64,000 nt of DNA from Psychrobacter okhotskensis (GCF_013248965.1 NZ_JABRVQ010000007.1:62001-126000), one strand, 5' to 3'; positions 8,742 to 17,294 are shown, counted from the first letter of the stretch. Numbers and translations: made by a program. Notes: generated by a model not told the origin, from the sequence alone.

Positions 8742-9602
8742 ATGACAGTTGCACGAGAGCCAGCGTTGGATGAAGTATTGCTTAAACCCTTGGTTGAGGC
8801 TGCCCTAACCGAAGACTTGGGTCGACGCGGAGATGTCACATCACAAGCCACCATTCCCGCCGATATGCAGGCGCAGCTCCAGATTAAAGCGCGGCAAGCC
8901 GGCGTGATATGTGGTATGGACTTGGCGCGTTTATCGTTTGCCTTGGTTGATGCACAGATAGCGTTCATCGCTCAAGTTACCGATGGTGAGAGAGTTGAAG
9001 CAGATACGGTATTGGCTATCGTGCGTGGTAATGCGCGTCATCTATTGACGGCAGAGCGTACTGCATTGAACTTTATGACCCATCTGAGTGGCATTGCGAC
9101 GGCAACACGGCAGATTGTTGACAGTGTGGCAGAGTATCCGGCGCAAATTACTTGTACGCGCAAGACCATTCCTGGCCTGCGTATCCTCCAAAAATACGCG
9201 GTACGCTGCGGCGGTGGTCGCAATCATCGCTTGGGCTTAGATGACGCCATTTTAATTAAAGACAATCATATTGCTATCGCTGGTGATATCAAGACCGCTA
9301 TTCAACAAGCGCAAAATTTCGCTGGGCATTTGATTCCCATTGAAGTAGAGGTGGATACGCTAGAGCAATTAGCGCAAGCACTAGACGCTGGTGTGAGTTT
9401 GGTGCTATTAGACAATATGTCCCCTGAGATATTGTCGCAGGCGGTGGCCATGTGTAAAGGTCGTGCCAGAACAGAAGCCTCTGGCGGCATCACCCCTGAA
9501 ACGGTGCAAGCAGCCGCAAAAACGGGCGTTGATTTTATCGCTATGGGCTATTTAACGCATAGCACTACTGCGCTAGATATTGGTCTGGATTTTAGCGCGT
9601 AG
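8742..9602 (+). CDS. nadC: nicotinate-nucleotide pyrophosphorylase (carboxylating)
   Basis: This quinolinate phosphoribosyltransferase makes nicotinate mononucleotide from quinolinate and PRPP, the step after NadA. At 286 residues it has the normal length. Motifs are EDLGRRGDVTS, NFMTHLSGIAT, CTRKTIPGLR, GGGRNHRLGLDDAILIKDNH, IEVEVDTLEQL, LLDNMSPE and EASGGI. The start is the ATG preceded by AAGGG. It is transcribed separately from nadAB but carries the same type of operator. Confidence 0.96.
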   Translation: MTVAREPALDEVLLKPLVEAALTEDLGRRGDVTSQATIPADMQAQLQIKARQAGVICGMDLARLSFALVDAQIAFIAQVTDGERVEADTVLAIVRGNARHLLTAERTALNFMTHLSGIATATRQIVDSVAEYPAQITCTRKTIPGLRILQKYAVRCGGGRNHRLGLDDAILIKDNHIAIAGDIKTAIQQAQNFAGHLIPIEVEVDTLEQLAQALDAGVSLVLLDNMSPEILSQAVAMCKGRARTEASGGITPETVQAAAKTGVDFIAMGYLTHSTTALDIGLDFSA

Positions 9603-9869
9603 TTTTCAATACGCCTGTCTTAACACGACTTGTTTAACCATTAGTCTTCATCAGATTATCCACCCACCAAATGACTGCTGAGCGGTCGGGGGTCAGCCAC
9701 TATTTTCGCTGATATACTGGTGTCAGAAAGGTAAGCAAAGTTAATGATTTAATTAGCTTATCTGCCTATGCTACAATGCCACTGCTAACCGCCTATTGGG
9801 TCATCGTTGCACTCGCACGATGGCCTTATCTTTTTGCCCAAGTTTTATCGATAGACAAGCGAGCGCTCA

Positions 9870-10511
9870 GTGAATACTGAAATCATCAAAATTATCTTAG
9901 CTTTTGTGGTATTGATCAATCCGTTTAGCGCCTTGACGTTATTTTTGGACTTGACTCGTGGTTATTCAATGAATAATCGCCGCAAAGTGGCACGCGTTGC
10001 TTGCTTGACTATTTTTATTACCATCAGCTTTTTTACGATAGCAGGTGAGACGCTACTAAAAGCCTTGGGTATCTCTATCGGCTCGTTCCAGCTGGCGGGC
10101 GGTATATTGGTATTTTTGATTGCCTTGAATATGATGAATGGCGACGGGAATCCCGTTAAGCCTGACCAAGAAAACTTCGATGTCGATCATGTACAAGACT
10201 CGCCGCCGACGATGGCTGCTGCAGTAGTGCCATTGGCGATCCCTATGATGATTGGACCGGGTGGTATCTCTACAGTTATTATTTATTCTTCACAAGTTTC
10301 TGGTATTTTGCGGGTATCAGCGGTATTAATCGCCGGCTTATTAATCAGTCTCTTTTGTTATTTGGCATTGATGGCAGCAGGTCGTATAAGCCGTCTATTG
10401 GGTGATACTGGGCTTAATATTATGAGCCGAATCATGGGGATGCTACTGGCTGCGGTCTCTATCGAAATTATTGTCAGTGGACTGCGCACCTTATTTCCCG
10501 ATTTAGTCTAA
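9870..10511 (+). CDS. MarC family integral membrane protein
   Basis: This 213-residue protein has about six membrane segments and matches the MarC/UPF0056 family. The opening is IIKIILAFVVLINPFSALT, followed by FQLAGGILVFLIALNMM, AAVVPLAIPMMIGPGGIST and MGMLLAAVSIEIIVSGL. The two repeated halves with NPF and GPG motifs are typical. The family's transport function is not settled. The start is a GTG at 9870; no strong ribosome binding site is visible. A soluble loop at about residues 90-110 is acidic. Confidence 0.85.
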   Translation: MNTEIIKIILAFVVLINPFSALTLFLDLTRGYSMNNRRKVARVACLTIFITISFFTIAGETLLKALGISIGSFQLAGGILVFLIALNMMNGDGNPVKPDQENFDVDHVQDSPPTMAAAVVPLAIPMMIGPGGISTVIIYSSQVSGILRVSAVLIAGLLISLFCYLALMAAGRISRLLGDTGLNIMSRIMGMLLAAVSIEIIVSGLRTLFPDLV

Positions 10512-10547
10512 TTACTTATTTTTTCGACATCTCATTTCCAACATTTC

Positions 10548-10600
10548 AACTATCATTCTCAGGCCATTTAGGCTCTTGCGTTCAGATTGAGCACACGCTC
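10548..10600 (+). repeat. degenerate right end of MITE family A
   Basis: The stretch reads GCCATTTAG, then a diverged middle, then GATTGAGCACACGCTC followed by TA. It aligns with the right end of the 170-bp elements (GCCCATTTAG ... AATTGAGGACACGCCC TA). Several mismatches and the lack of a recognisable left end suggest an old, decayed copy. Confidence 0.45.
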
Positions 10601-10729
10601 TAGGCTGTGTAACACATATACAGTCTATCTTCGCTTAGCAAACCCCTCCAACAGTATTAATCCAGATAAACCGATATTTACTGAACACCTTAATGTTACA
10701 AGACTAAACTTTGAATAGAGTCTATCTTT

Positions 10730-10867
10730 TATAGTCAAAATATCTTAAAAAAGCGATGGTATTGCTGATATCAATGTTTTGTAGTCTTTGTCTGCGCAGG
10801 CACAGCAAGCAACAAAAGTGGATATCAGTAGTACGTGCTGGTTCGATATCACTTTTTACTCACTATA
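10730..10867 (-). repeat. interspersed repeat family B, copy 2 (138 bp)
   Basis: The element is bounded by TATAGTCAAAATATC and ACTCACTATA, imperfect terminal inverted repeats. The centre contains GATATC arms around the conserved core (TCTGCGCAGGCACAGCAAGC). The copy at 63430-63567 has exactly the same length in the opposite orientation. No coding capacity is seen. It occupies much of the 467-bp gap before tmm. Confidence 0.7.
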
Positions 10868-10942
10868 AATGGTAGTTGTGTCTTCAATAATCATTATTAA
10901 TTACCAAAAGTACTGCCAAAAACGCCATTAATGAAAATATGT

Positions 10943-10948
10943 TATAAT
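10943..10948 (+). promoter_or_regulatory. probable -10 box of tmm
   Basis: A perfect TATAAT lies about 30 bp before the TTG start of the monooxygenase gene. No good TTGACA partner is seen at the proper distance. Its position argues against the in-frame ATG at 10931, which would put the promoter inside the gene. Confidence 0.45.
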
Positions 10949-10978
10949 AGATATACATTATTTTTATGGGAGTTAATC

Positions 10979-12361
10979 TTGAGTAACAAAAGAATTGCTA
11001 TTTTAGGAGCAGGTCCAAGTGGTTTGGCGCAATTACGAGCCTTTGAAGCGGCTCGTTTAGCTGGTGCGACAGATTTACCTGAGATCATCTGTTATGAAAA
11101 GCAAAATGCTATCGGTGGCATGTGGAATTACAGTTGGCGTACTGGATTAGATAGAAACGGTGAACCCGTTCACGGCAGTATGTACCGCTATTTATGGTCA
11201 AACGGCCCTAAAGAATGCTTAGAGTTTGCCGATTATTCGTTTGATGAGCATTTTGGTGAAGCGATCCCCTCATACCCACCGCGTGAAGTTTTAAAAGACT
11301 ACATCATGGGGCGCATCGATAAGCAAGACATTCAAAAGTACATCCGTTTTGAATGCCCAGTACGTTGGGTATCATTCGATGATGAGACACAAAAATTCAC
11401 CGTGACGGTGATGAATCATAAAAGCGGTGAGCAAGAAGTTGAAGAGTTTGATTACGTCGTAGTAGCGACCGGTCACTTCTCAACGCCGAATATGCCTTAC
11501 TTCGAAGGATTAGAAGCGTTCCCCGGTCGTATCTTGCACGCCCATGACTTCCGCGATGCCTTAGAATTCAAAGATGAAGATATCTTACTGATTGGCAGCA
11601 GTTATTCTGCTGAAGACATTGGCACCCAGTGCTATAAGTATGGCACCAAGTCAGTTACTATCAGCTATCGCACGCAAGCACTCGGCTATGACTGGCCAGA
11701 AGGTATTAAAGAAGTGCCTTTAGTCACCCATTTTGAAGATGATGTGGCACACTTTGCTGATGGTACTAGTCAAAAATTCGACGCCATCATTATGTGCACA
11801 GGCTATTTGTTTCACTTCCCCTTTATGCCAGATGAGTTACGTTTGCAAACGCACAACTGCTTATATCCAGCCAATTTGTATAAAGGTATCTTTTGGCAGC
11901 CCAATCCAAAGCTTATTTATCTGGGTATGCAGGATCAGTATTTCACCTTTAATATGTTTGATGCGCAAGCGTGGTATGCCCGCGATGTGATGGTGGGTGA
12001 TATCGAATTGCCTGATTTGGCGACTCGTGAAGCAGATGAGCAAGAGTGGTTGGCAACTTATGCGAAGTGTGCGACAGTCAGTGATTCGATCGACTTTCAA
12101 GCCGCTTATATTCGTGACTTAACCAATGCGACCGATTACCCAGAGTTTGCGGTAGAGAAGCAGGGCGAAATCTTAAAGGAATGGCAAAAAGACAAAGCCG
12201 ACAATATCATGACCTTTAGAGAAAAGGCCTATCGTTCTACGTTGACAGGTACGTTATCGCCTGAGCTACCAGAGCCTTGGCTGGATGTCCTTGATGATTC
12301 CCTAGAGCACTTTTTGAACCTAACCTTTGTTAAACCTAAAAAGCGTAAAAAAGCTTCATAA
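10979..12361 (+). CDS. tmm: flavin-containing monooxygenase, trimethylamine monooxygenase type
   Basis: This NADPH-dependent FMO probably oxidises trimethylamine to trimethylamine N-oxide. It shows the FAD motif IAILGAGPSGLAQLRA, the FMO fingerprint FPGRILHAHDF (FxGxxxH), the NADPH motif LLIGSSYSAEDIG and CTGYLFHFPF. The segments GGMWNYSWRTGLD, YRYLWSNGPKECLEFADY and GMQDQYFTFNMFDAQAWYAR are those I associate with bacterial Tmm. I chose the TTG at 10979: GGGAG lies 6 bp before it and the protein then begins MSNKRIAILG. The ATG at 10931 would include a TATAAT box. The 460-residue length fits Tmm. A terminator follows. No TMA transporter or TMAO reductase gene is adjacent, so the role may be TMAO production as an osmolyte (inference). 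Confidence 0.85.
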   Translation: MSNKRIAILGAGPSGLAQLRAFEAARLAGATDLPEIICYEKQNAIGGMWNYSWRTGLDRNGEPVHGSMYRYLWSNGPKECLEFADYSFDEHFGEAIPSYPPREVLKDYIMGRIDKQDIQKYIRFECPVRWVSFDDETQKFTVTVMNHKSGEQEVEEFDYVVVATGHFSTPNMPYFEGLEAFPGRILHAHDFRDALEFKDEDILLIGSSYSAEDIGTQCYKYGTKSVTISYRTQALGYDWPEGIKEVPLVTHFEDDVAHFADGTSQKFDAIIMCTGYLFHFPFMPDELRLQTHNCLYPANLYKGIFWQPNPKLIYLGMQDQYFTFNMFDAQAWYARDVMVGDIELPDLATREADEQEWLATYAKCATVSDSIDFQAAYIRDLTNATDYPEFAVEKQGEILKEWQKDKADNIMTFREKAYRSTLTGTLSPELPEPWLDVLDDSLEHFLNLTFVKPKKRKKAS

Positions 12362-12377
12362 ATAACAAATGCGAACT

Positions 12378-12418
12378 AAAAAAGCCAAACACGTTTATAC
12401 AATGTGTTTGGCTTTTTT
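12378..12418. terminator. rho-independent terminator between tmm and argO-like gene
   Basis: The stem AAAAAAGCCAAACAC pairs with GTGTTTGGCTTTTTT around an 11-base loop. A-tract and T-tract on the two sides allow it to end transcription of tmm and of the convergent exporter gene. Confidence 0.9.
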
Positions 12419-12504
12419 GCTTTAAAGAAGCAGTGTCATCTTTTAAGCTAAAAATCTGTATTTGTGTAGCTATTTTACGGCTTTGACATATTGGTTTTAA
12501 TATA

Positions 12505-13107
12505 TTAGCTCTGGTATAAATGCCAAGCCAAATACAACATCAATAACCCTACCAAGGCATCGAGTATGTTCCAAGCTTTTGGCTTGGCAAACAAGGGTCT
12601 GAGTAAGCGTGCACTATAGCCTAGCGCGAAGAAGAAAAAGAACGAGGCGCTGACGGCACCAACGGCAAAGGCCAGTTTGCTACTTGCGCCTGTTGAAACC
12701 ATGCCGACGAGTACCAAGGTATCTAGATAGACGTGTGGATTGAGCCAAGTAAAACCAAAACAGAGTAATAAGGCTTTTTTTAAGCTGGTAACAACTTGTC
12801 CATCGACAGTGAGCGCGTGTGATAAGCGCACACTGGCATACAGACTTTGGATGCCATAGGCCAGCAAAAATATGACGCCAGCAATTTTGGCAATATTGAC
12901 GGCCTGCGGGTACTGAGCCGTGACTGCGCCAAAGCCTGCGACGCCAGCAGAGATTAAAAACGCATCACTCACTGCGCAGAATAGGCAGATAAAAAAGATG
13001 TGCTCGCGTTTGAGTCCTTGTTTAAGGACAAAGGCATTCTGTGAGCCAATGGCGATGATGAGCGAAAGCCCTAGCAAAAATCCAGAGGTGTAATCGGTCG
13101 CATTCAT
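12505..13107 (-). CDS. LysE/ArgO family amino acid exporter
   Basis: This 200-residue inner-membrane protein has about six hydrophobic segments. The N-terminal family motif GLSLIIAIGSQNAFVLKQGL and the central FTWLNPHVYLDTLVLVG, with the conserved Asn-Pro pair, match the LysE/ArgO exporters of basic amino acids. It converges on tmm across a shared terminator. The exported amino acid (Arg or Lys) cannot be told from the sequence. Confidence 0.88.
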   Translation of the reverse strand: MNATDYTSGFLLGLSLIIAIGSQNAFVLKQGLKREHIFFICLFCAVSDAFLISAGVAGFGAVTAQYPQAVNIAKIAGVIFLLAYGIQSLYASVRLSHALTVDGQVVTSLKKALLLCFGFTWLNPHVYLDTLVLVGMVSTGASSKLAFAVGAVSASFFFFFALGYSARLLRPLFAKPKAWNILDALVGLLMLYLAWHLYQS

Positions 13108-13352
13108 AGCTATTTACTTGGGATCTGTTAAATATTCAAATATTAGGACTGCTGATCGCTAAAATGGTTCCAAACCTTTTATCAAATCAGGCGTATACCG
13201 ACGTTAATGTCTAGACCTTAGCGAGGTTTACAACGACGTTTGGGGCGATTTTAGCATCAGCCTTTCAGGGCAGGACTATTTTTTGCCAATATATTGTGAA
13301 ATTTTCTAACTTAGAATGACTAAGTGTCCAAAATTTCCCTGCATATTGTCTA

Positions 13353-13522
13353 GGGCGTGTCCTCAATTCAACCGATAGCAATCTAAATGGGCTAAAAATG
13401 GTTAAATCTTGCCAAACATCGTCAAATAGCTGATTAATATCCCGATATTATTTGCGCTATTTTCCTCATTTGACGGCAATTCACCTCATTTTTATCACCA
13501 TTTTTAAAATGAGGACACGCCC
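13353..13522 (-). mobile_element. 170-bp MITE-like element, family A copy 2
   Basis: This is the inverted partner of the element at 7199-7368. It has the same 170-bp length and GGGCGTGTCCTCA termini, and TA lies on each side (13351-13352 and 13523-13524). By eye the two differ at roughly 15 positions, clustered in the middle. It lies in the 700-bp gap before the hypothetical gene at 13811. Confidence 0.85.
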
Positions 13523-13542
13523 TAAAAAATAGCCACTGCCAG

Positions 13543-13575
13543 TGCCACATTTGAATGTACAACAGACCCTAATAT
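13543..13575 (+). repeat. 33-bp dispersed repeat, copy 1
   Basis: The sequence from TGCCACATTTGAATGT to ACAGACCCTAATAT recurs at 54700-54732 with one mismatch, in a quite different context. Read on the minus strand it contains GGGTCTGTTG, which resembles an insertion-sequence terminus. It begins 20 bp after the MITE. Between it and the next gene (13576-13810) I see only A+T-rich DNA without an obvious gene. Confidence 0.6.
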
Positions 13576-13810
13576 TAAAGACCAAAACGTTGACGTTTGC
13601 TTACTGGCAGCAGGCTAAAAAACTGTTAAGATAAGTCATCGAGTTATTGAATGCAATAGCATCAAATCACAATAGAAGTAGTAAAATTAAAAAACTGAGT
13701 ATAGAGCGATAAGTACTACTGAGAGTGCGGCTGATATTTTATTGTCTGTATAGACGTCGCTGTATGGTAGGTAGGCGTGAGTAATAAATGGGTGAGGGGC
13801 AGAGTAAAAC

Positions 13811-14563
13811 ATGGTCGTAAGTTTGACAAGAATGCTACAGTCATTTGGGCAAGCTCAAGATGACCTGCCAGCCATAGCTGCCAAAAATGCTCAGGCAACG
13901 GCTATCAGTCAAGATATAGAGGTGACTGATAACAATGATAAAAACAATCAAGCGGTCAGTCAGCGTTCTGTACTGACGCCTCCTGAGCGTGCCGATCGTA
14001 TTTGTGAAGCGTTATCGCAAGTCAATGACATTCGCTCGCCCACGCCACTGACCGACCGCTATTTGTCCAATCGCGCTGCGATGCGACCGACCAATAGACC
14101 ACCTTTTGACCCCGATACCTTGTGGTATCTCAAACATGGACGCTGTCCGATTATGACTGAGCTTGTTGATGTGGTCGATGAAGCCACCCTAAATGCCATG
14201 CCTATTGAGGCCGTTGCGATACTAGACCGTATTAACGGCAAGCTAAAGCGCTACCGTGAGTGGAGCAGTGAGCTGAACGAGCAGCAACAGCAGCAACATA
14301 ACGAGCGTCAGTTTGTCATTGATAAACTCATATCTGAGAGCATTCCAGAAGCGCTACACCATTATGAACAGCTACAGCGCTTTAGCCCGCATCGTACCAA
14401 AAATACCATGGTGCAAGGAAAGATGACCGCAGGTGATATGTTGACCGATTTGTTTTTAGAGATTGATTATGAGCTTGATGAATTGCTAGACGAGCTACAC
14501 CAAACGGTGATGAACAAACTTGCTTCTACCCATCGTTATGTCAAAAGTCGTACGCAAAGCTGA
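13811..14563 (+). CDS. hypothetical protein, first of three tandem paralogues
   Basis: I do not recognise this 250-residue soluble protein. It has no signal peptide or membrane segment. The N-terminal 50 residues are Ala/Gln/Asn/Asp-rich and look disordered. From about residue 126 it shares a helical domain with the next two genes: a block around NAMPIEAVAILDRINGKLKR, a block around QFVIDKLISESIPEALHHYE (168-186), and a C-terminal block ML-TDLF-EIDYELDELLDEL ending THRYVKSR (210-247). A Gln run (QQQQQ) lies near residue 160. The start ATG is preceded by GAGGGGC. The two following genes have gaps of 187 and 50 bp. Function unknown; the shared domain suggests partner subunits. Confidence 0.8.
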   Translation: MVVSLTRMLQSFGQAQDDLPAIAAKNAQATAISQDIEVTDNNDKNNQAVSQRSVLTPPERADRICEALSQVNDIRSPTPLTDRYLSNRAAMRPTNRPPFDPDTLWYLKHGRCPIMTELVDVVDEATLNAMPIEAVAILDRINGKLKRYREWSSELNEQQQQQHNERQFVIDKLISESIPEALHHYEQLQRFSPHRTKNTMVQGKMTAGDMLTDLFLEIDYELDELLDELHQTVMNKLASTHRYVKSRTQS

Positions 14564-14592
14564 ACGATAGTACTTGCACTCGTTCTCCTTGT

Positions 14593-14671
14593 TATAGTTA
14601 GTCCCAAATAAAATGAGTACAAGTATTATAACGCGCTACTGGTATAAATTTTCCTTGCTTGCTGTGGCTGC
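14593..14671 (+). repeat. interspersed repeat family B, copy 3 (truncated)
   Basis: The left end TATAGTTAGTCCCAAATAAA and the core TTTTCCTTGCTTGCTGTGGC match the copy at 2788. The right half is missing or diverged. It lies between the first and second hypothetical paralogues, which suggests that the second has its own promoter. Confidence 0.55.
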
Positions 14672-14750
14672 TATAAACATCATTAAAAATAATAATAAAC
14701 TTGCTAGACCATTCTGCTAAATTATTTTATTCAACCATTAGGACACTCCA

Positions 14751-15449
14751 ATGACCCAAGTAACTGCGATGCTCGTGATGTTTGTTTTATATGGGGTGTT
14801 ACCAGTAGCAGGGTTATATCTGGGATATCGTGGTATCAAAAAAGTGACCGCACCTAAAATGCTTGAATACAAAGCAATGCCGCAGCTAGGTTATATCCCC
14901 GAAAAAAGCTTGCCCGTTGAGGTTAAAACAGCCCTTGAGCAAATCAATGAAAAAGGGGAGAAGCTGCGGGTCATTTATGGTGATACCAACAATGATGGCA
15001 AGATAGACGATAAAGATACGGTCAATGAAACCTATATCATGATTCAAAATTTGATGGACAGGCATGTACCACAAGCAGTGGCTGACTATCGCCGCTTGCA
15101 TGATTTAGATGTTGGGGACGGCGCGCTTGCCGATAGCACTAAGATTAAGCACTCTAACGTCACTGGAAAAGAAGCGTTACTAGACGTATTGCGCACCATC
15201 AATACGCAATTTGACGATTTATTAAATGCCTCCTACCATCAAGACGGCCAAAAGCTACTGGCGACCAATCGATATTTACAACAACGTTTTAATAATCCTG
15301 CTATTACTACCGATATTCAAAAGCTCAATAACAATGTTAATAGGGTTAATAGTGTCAGTGATGCTGATACTAAGGTGAAAAGCCAAGCAATTGAAAGTCC
15401 AACTGGCGCCAATGACGGACAGGTGAGTGCTGAGGATATCAAACTGTAA
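14751..15449 (+). CDS. hypothetical membrane-anchored protein with an EF-hand-like loop, second paralogue
   Basis: Function unknown. The 232-residue protein starts with one membrane segment (residues about 5-27), then a soluble domain related to its neighbours: VEVKTALEQINEKGEKLR (57-73), YIMIQNLMDRHVPQAVADYR (95-114) and EALLDVLRTINTQFDDLL through NRYLQQRF (141-180). Unlike the paralogues it carries DTNNDGKIDDKD at residues 78-89. This fits the Ca2+ loop pattern D-x-N-x-D-G-x-I-D-x-x-D of EF-hands and dockerins. The last 50 residues are Asn/Asp/Ser-rich and probably disordered. An AGGA box lies 7 bp before the ATG. Confidence 0.8.
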   Translation: MTQVTAMLVMFVLYGVLPVAGLYLGYRGIKKVTAPKMLEYKAMPQLGYIPEKSLPVEVKTALEQINEKGEKLRVIYGDTNNDGKIDDKDTVNETYIMIQNLMDRHVPQAVADYRRLHDLDVGDGALADSTKIKHSNVTGKEALLDVLRTINTQFDDLLNASYHQDGQKLLATNRYLQQRFNNPAITTDIQKLNNNVNRVNSVSDADTKVKSQAIESPTGANDGQVSAEDIKL

Positions 15450-15499
15450 ATAAAGGCAAAGTCGTATGGTTAAAAGATGAAGATGAAGAGTAAGCGTAT

Positions 15500-16114
15500 A
15501 TGAGCATCTTGATAGGCATTGGCATTGTGACGACGGTGACCACCTTCTACTTAGGTAGAAAAGGCTGGCAAGCGTTGCATAAAGCCGTCGGTATCACCCC
15601 AGGGGTGCCCACTTATCAGGATTATGATGCGCCGTTATCACTATCTACGTTGTCACCATCTGCGTTGTTATCTACCATACATTGGCAACAGCTAACATTG
15701 AATAAAACACATTTGAAAGCTTTATCCGAGCCACAGTTGCGTCAATTAAAAGGTATTGATGAAAAAGTAAACAGCTATCATAATTATCAAAAAGAGCAGC
15801 AAGCGCAACATAAAACGCCTGAATTCACAGAGTCGCAGTTTGTGCTGCACAAACTCTTGCATACTCGCTTGCCTGAGACGCTTGCCAGTTATTATTATCT
15901 AACGAAGGCCGATATAAGCACTAACAATATAAGCACTAACAATATAAGCACTAACAATGTGAGTAATGGCAAAAAAGCGGAAGCCAATGAGTTATTGCAG
16001 CAGGTATTCAACAATATTGAGAGTCGCCTAGATATATTATTAGCGCAGGAGGAGACGCAGCATTTACAAGACTTACGAGTGATGACACGTTATATGGATA
16101 GTCATCGTAGCTAA
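15500..16114 (+). CDS. hypothetical membrane-anchored protein, third paralogue
   Basis: Function unknown. The 204-residue protein has one N-terminal membrane segment (residues 2-19) followed by GRKGWQALHKA, similar in layout to the preceding gene. The shared domain appears as LSEPQLRQLKGIDEKVNSYH, then QFVLHKLLHTRLPETLASYY (113-132) and ANELLQQVFNNIESRLDILL ending VMTRYMDSHRS. A 15-bp tandem repeat inserts ISTNN three times between the second and third blocks. The gap to the previous gene is 50 bp, and a terminator follows, so the group ends here. Confidence 0.8.
   Translation: MSILIGIGIVTTVTTFYLGRKGWQALHKAVGITPGVPTYQDYDAPLSLSTLSPSALLSTIHWQQLTLNKTHLKALSEPQLRQLKGIDEKVNSYHNYQKEQQAQHKTPEFTESQFVLHKLLHTRLPETLASYYYLTKADISTNNISTNNISTNNVSNGKKAEANELLQQVFNNIESRLDILLAQEETQHLQDLRVMTRYMDSHRS
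15914..15958 (+). repeat. 15-bp tandem repeat, three copies, in coding sequence
   Basis: Three perfect copies of ATAAGCACTAACAAT encode ISTNN repeats. A diverged fourth unit (VSNGK) follows. The period is in frame, so copy number could vary without loss of the protein. Confidence 0.9.
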
Positions 16115-16149
16115 ATCCTGAGTTGGTAAAGTGCTTATAAAAACGCATA

Positions 16150-16193
16150 AAAAAGCTGCCCATAATGAATATTCATGATGGGCAGCTTTTTTA
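16150..16193. terminator. bidirectional terminator
   Basis: AAAAAAGCTGCCCAT pairs with ATGGGCAGCTTTTTT; the intervening bases form a further short ATGAAT/ATTCAT stem. It lies between the convergent hypothetical gene and rluB and can serve both. Confidence 0.9.
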
Positions 16194-16235
16194 TGGTTTA
16201 CGCTAAATCGTGCAACGACTTAACATAAATTTCGA

Positions 16236-17168
16236 TTAACGCTTATCGTTGCGATCACGGGTATTGCGCGAACCGCGACTGGCAGGGCTACCGCTACTTT
16301 TTGGTTTCGCACTGCCACTACTATTACGGCTATCGCTACGAGTATCGGTGCGACGCGCTTTAAGTGGCTTATTTTTGATACGTTCTTGCTTTTCTTTTGC
16401 CGCACCATGCAGACCAGTACCGTGGCGTGGGCGTAAGCTGACTAAGTCTGTTAGAGTATTGATGTCTTTTTTATCCAGCTCTAAAAAGCGACCTGTACGC
16501 AGCTCTTTTGGTAACACAATCGTGCCGTAGCGCGTACGCAATAGACGGCTGACTTTGAGACCTTGTGACTCAAATAGGCGACGTACTTCACGATTACGAC
16601 CTTCTTTTAGTCTGACGTGATACCACTTGTTGACGCCTTCACCGCCGCCTTCTTTGATGTCTTCAAACTGTGCCATGCCATCTTCTAACATAACGCCAGA
16701 AGTCAGCGCACGGGCGATATCAGGGGTAACTTCGCCCAATACACGTACCGCATATTCACGAGTCACTTCGCTAGATGGATGCATCAAACGGTGCGCCATC
16801 TCGCCATCATTGGTAAATAACAATAGACCGGTCGAGTTAATGTCTAAGCGTCCGACCATGACCCAGCGATCATGAGTTAGCTTTGGCAGACGTTCAAAAA
16901 CCGTTGGACGACCTTCTGGATCGTTGGCAGAGCAGACTTCGCCTTCAGGCTTATAATATGCCAATACGCGACGACGCTTCTCATTTTCAGCCGTATATTT
17001 AATTTGACGACCATCAACACGGATCTCATCGCCTGGTTCGACGCGATCACCGATGGTTGCTGGGCCATTATTGACCGTGACGCGCCCAGACTTGATGACT
17101 TCTTCCATCTGACGACGTGAGCCAAGCCCCATACGGGCGAGGGCTTTCTGTAATTTTTCATCTTTCAT
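16236..17168 (-). CDS. rluB: 23S rRNA pseudouridine synthase B (RluB family)
   Basis: RluB converts a uridine of 23S rRNA helix 89 (U2605 in E. coli) to pseudouridine. The N-terminal S4 RNA-binding domain (EKLQKALARMGLGSRRQMEE) is followed by the catalytic motif GRLDINSTGLLLFTNDGE, with its Asp, and by RNREVRRLFES. The C-terminal 60 residues are Lys/Arg/Ser-rich with RDRNDKR, a basic tail common in this family. I chose the ATG at 17168, 7 bp after AAGGA; the TTG two codons upstream is too close to that box. It is divergent from the capsule locus. Confidence 0.92.
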   Translation of the reverse strand: MKDEKLQKALARMGLGSRRQMEEVIKSGRVTVNNGPATIGDRVEPGDEIRVDGRQIKYTAENEKRRRVLAYYKPEGEVCSANDPEGRPTVFERLPKLTHDRWVMVGRLDINSTGLLLFTNDGEMAHRLMHPSSEVTREYAVRVLGEVTPDIARALTSGVMLEDGMAQFEDIKEGGGEGVNKWYHVRLKEGRNREVRRLFESQGLKVSRLLRTRYGTIVLPKELRTGRFLELDKKDINTLTDLVSLRPRHGTGLHGAAKEKQERIKNKPLKARRTDTRSDSRNSSGSAKPKSSGSPASRGSRNTRDRNDKR

Positions 17169-17294
17169 AATCAATTCCTTGAGTCGGTGGGTTTACATTT
17201 CTCAATGTATAAATTTGAAGGGCATATTCTACGCTATTTGTGTTATATATGCAGCACTTGATTGTCATTAAAAAATTGCTTTAGTTATTAAAAC

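Noticed and set aside
10931..10978. ATG start 16 codons upstream for the monooxygenase
   Set aside because: A TATAAT box lies within this stretch and GGGAG precedes the TTG at 10979, which begins the family-typical N-terminus.
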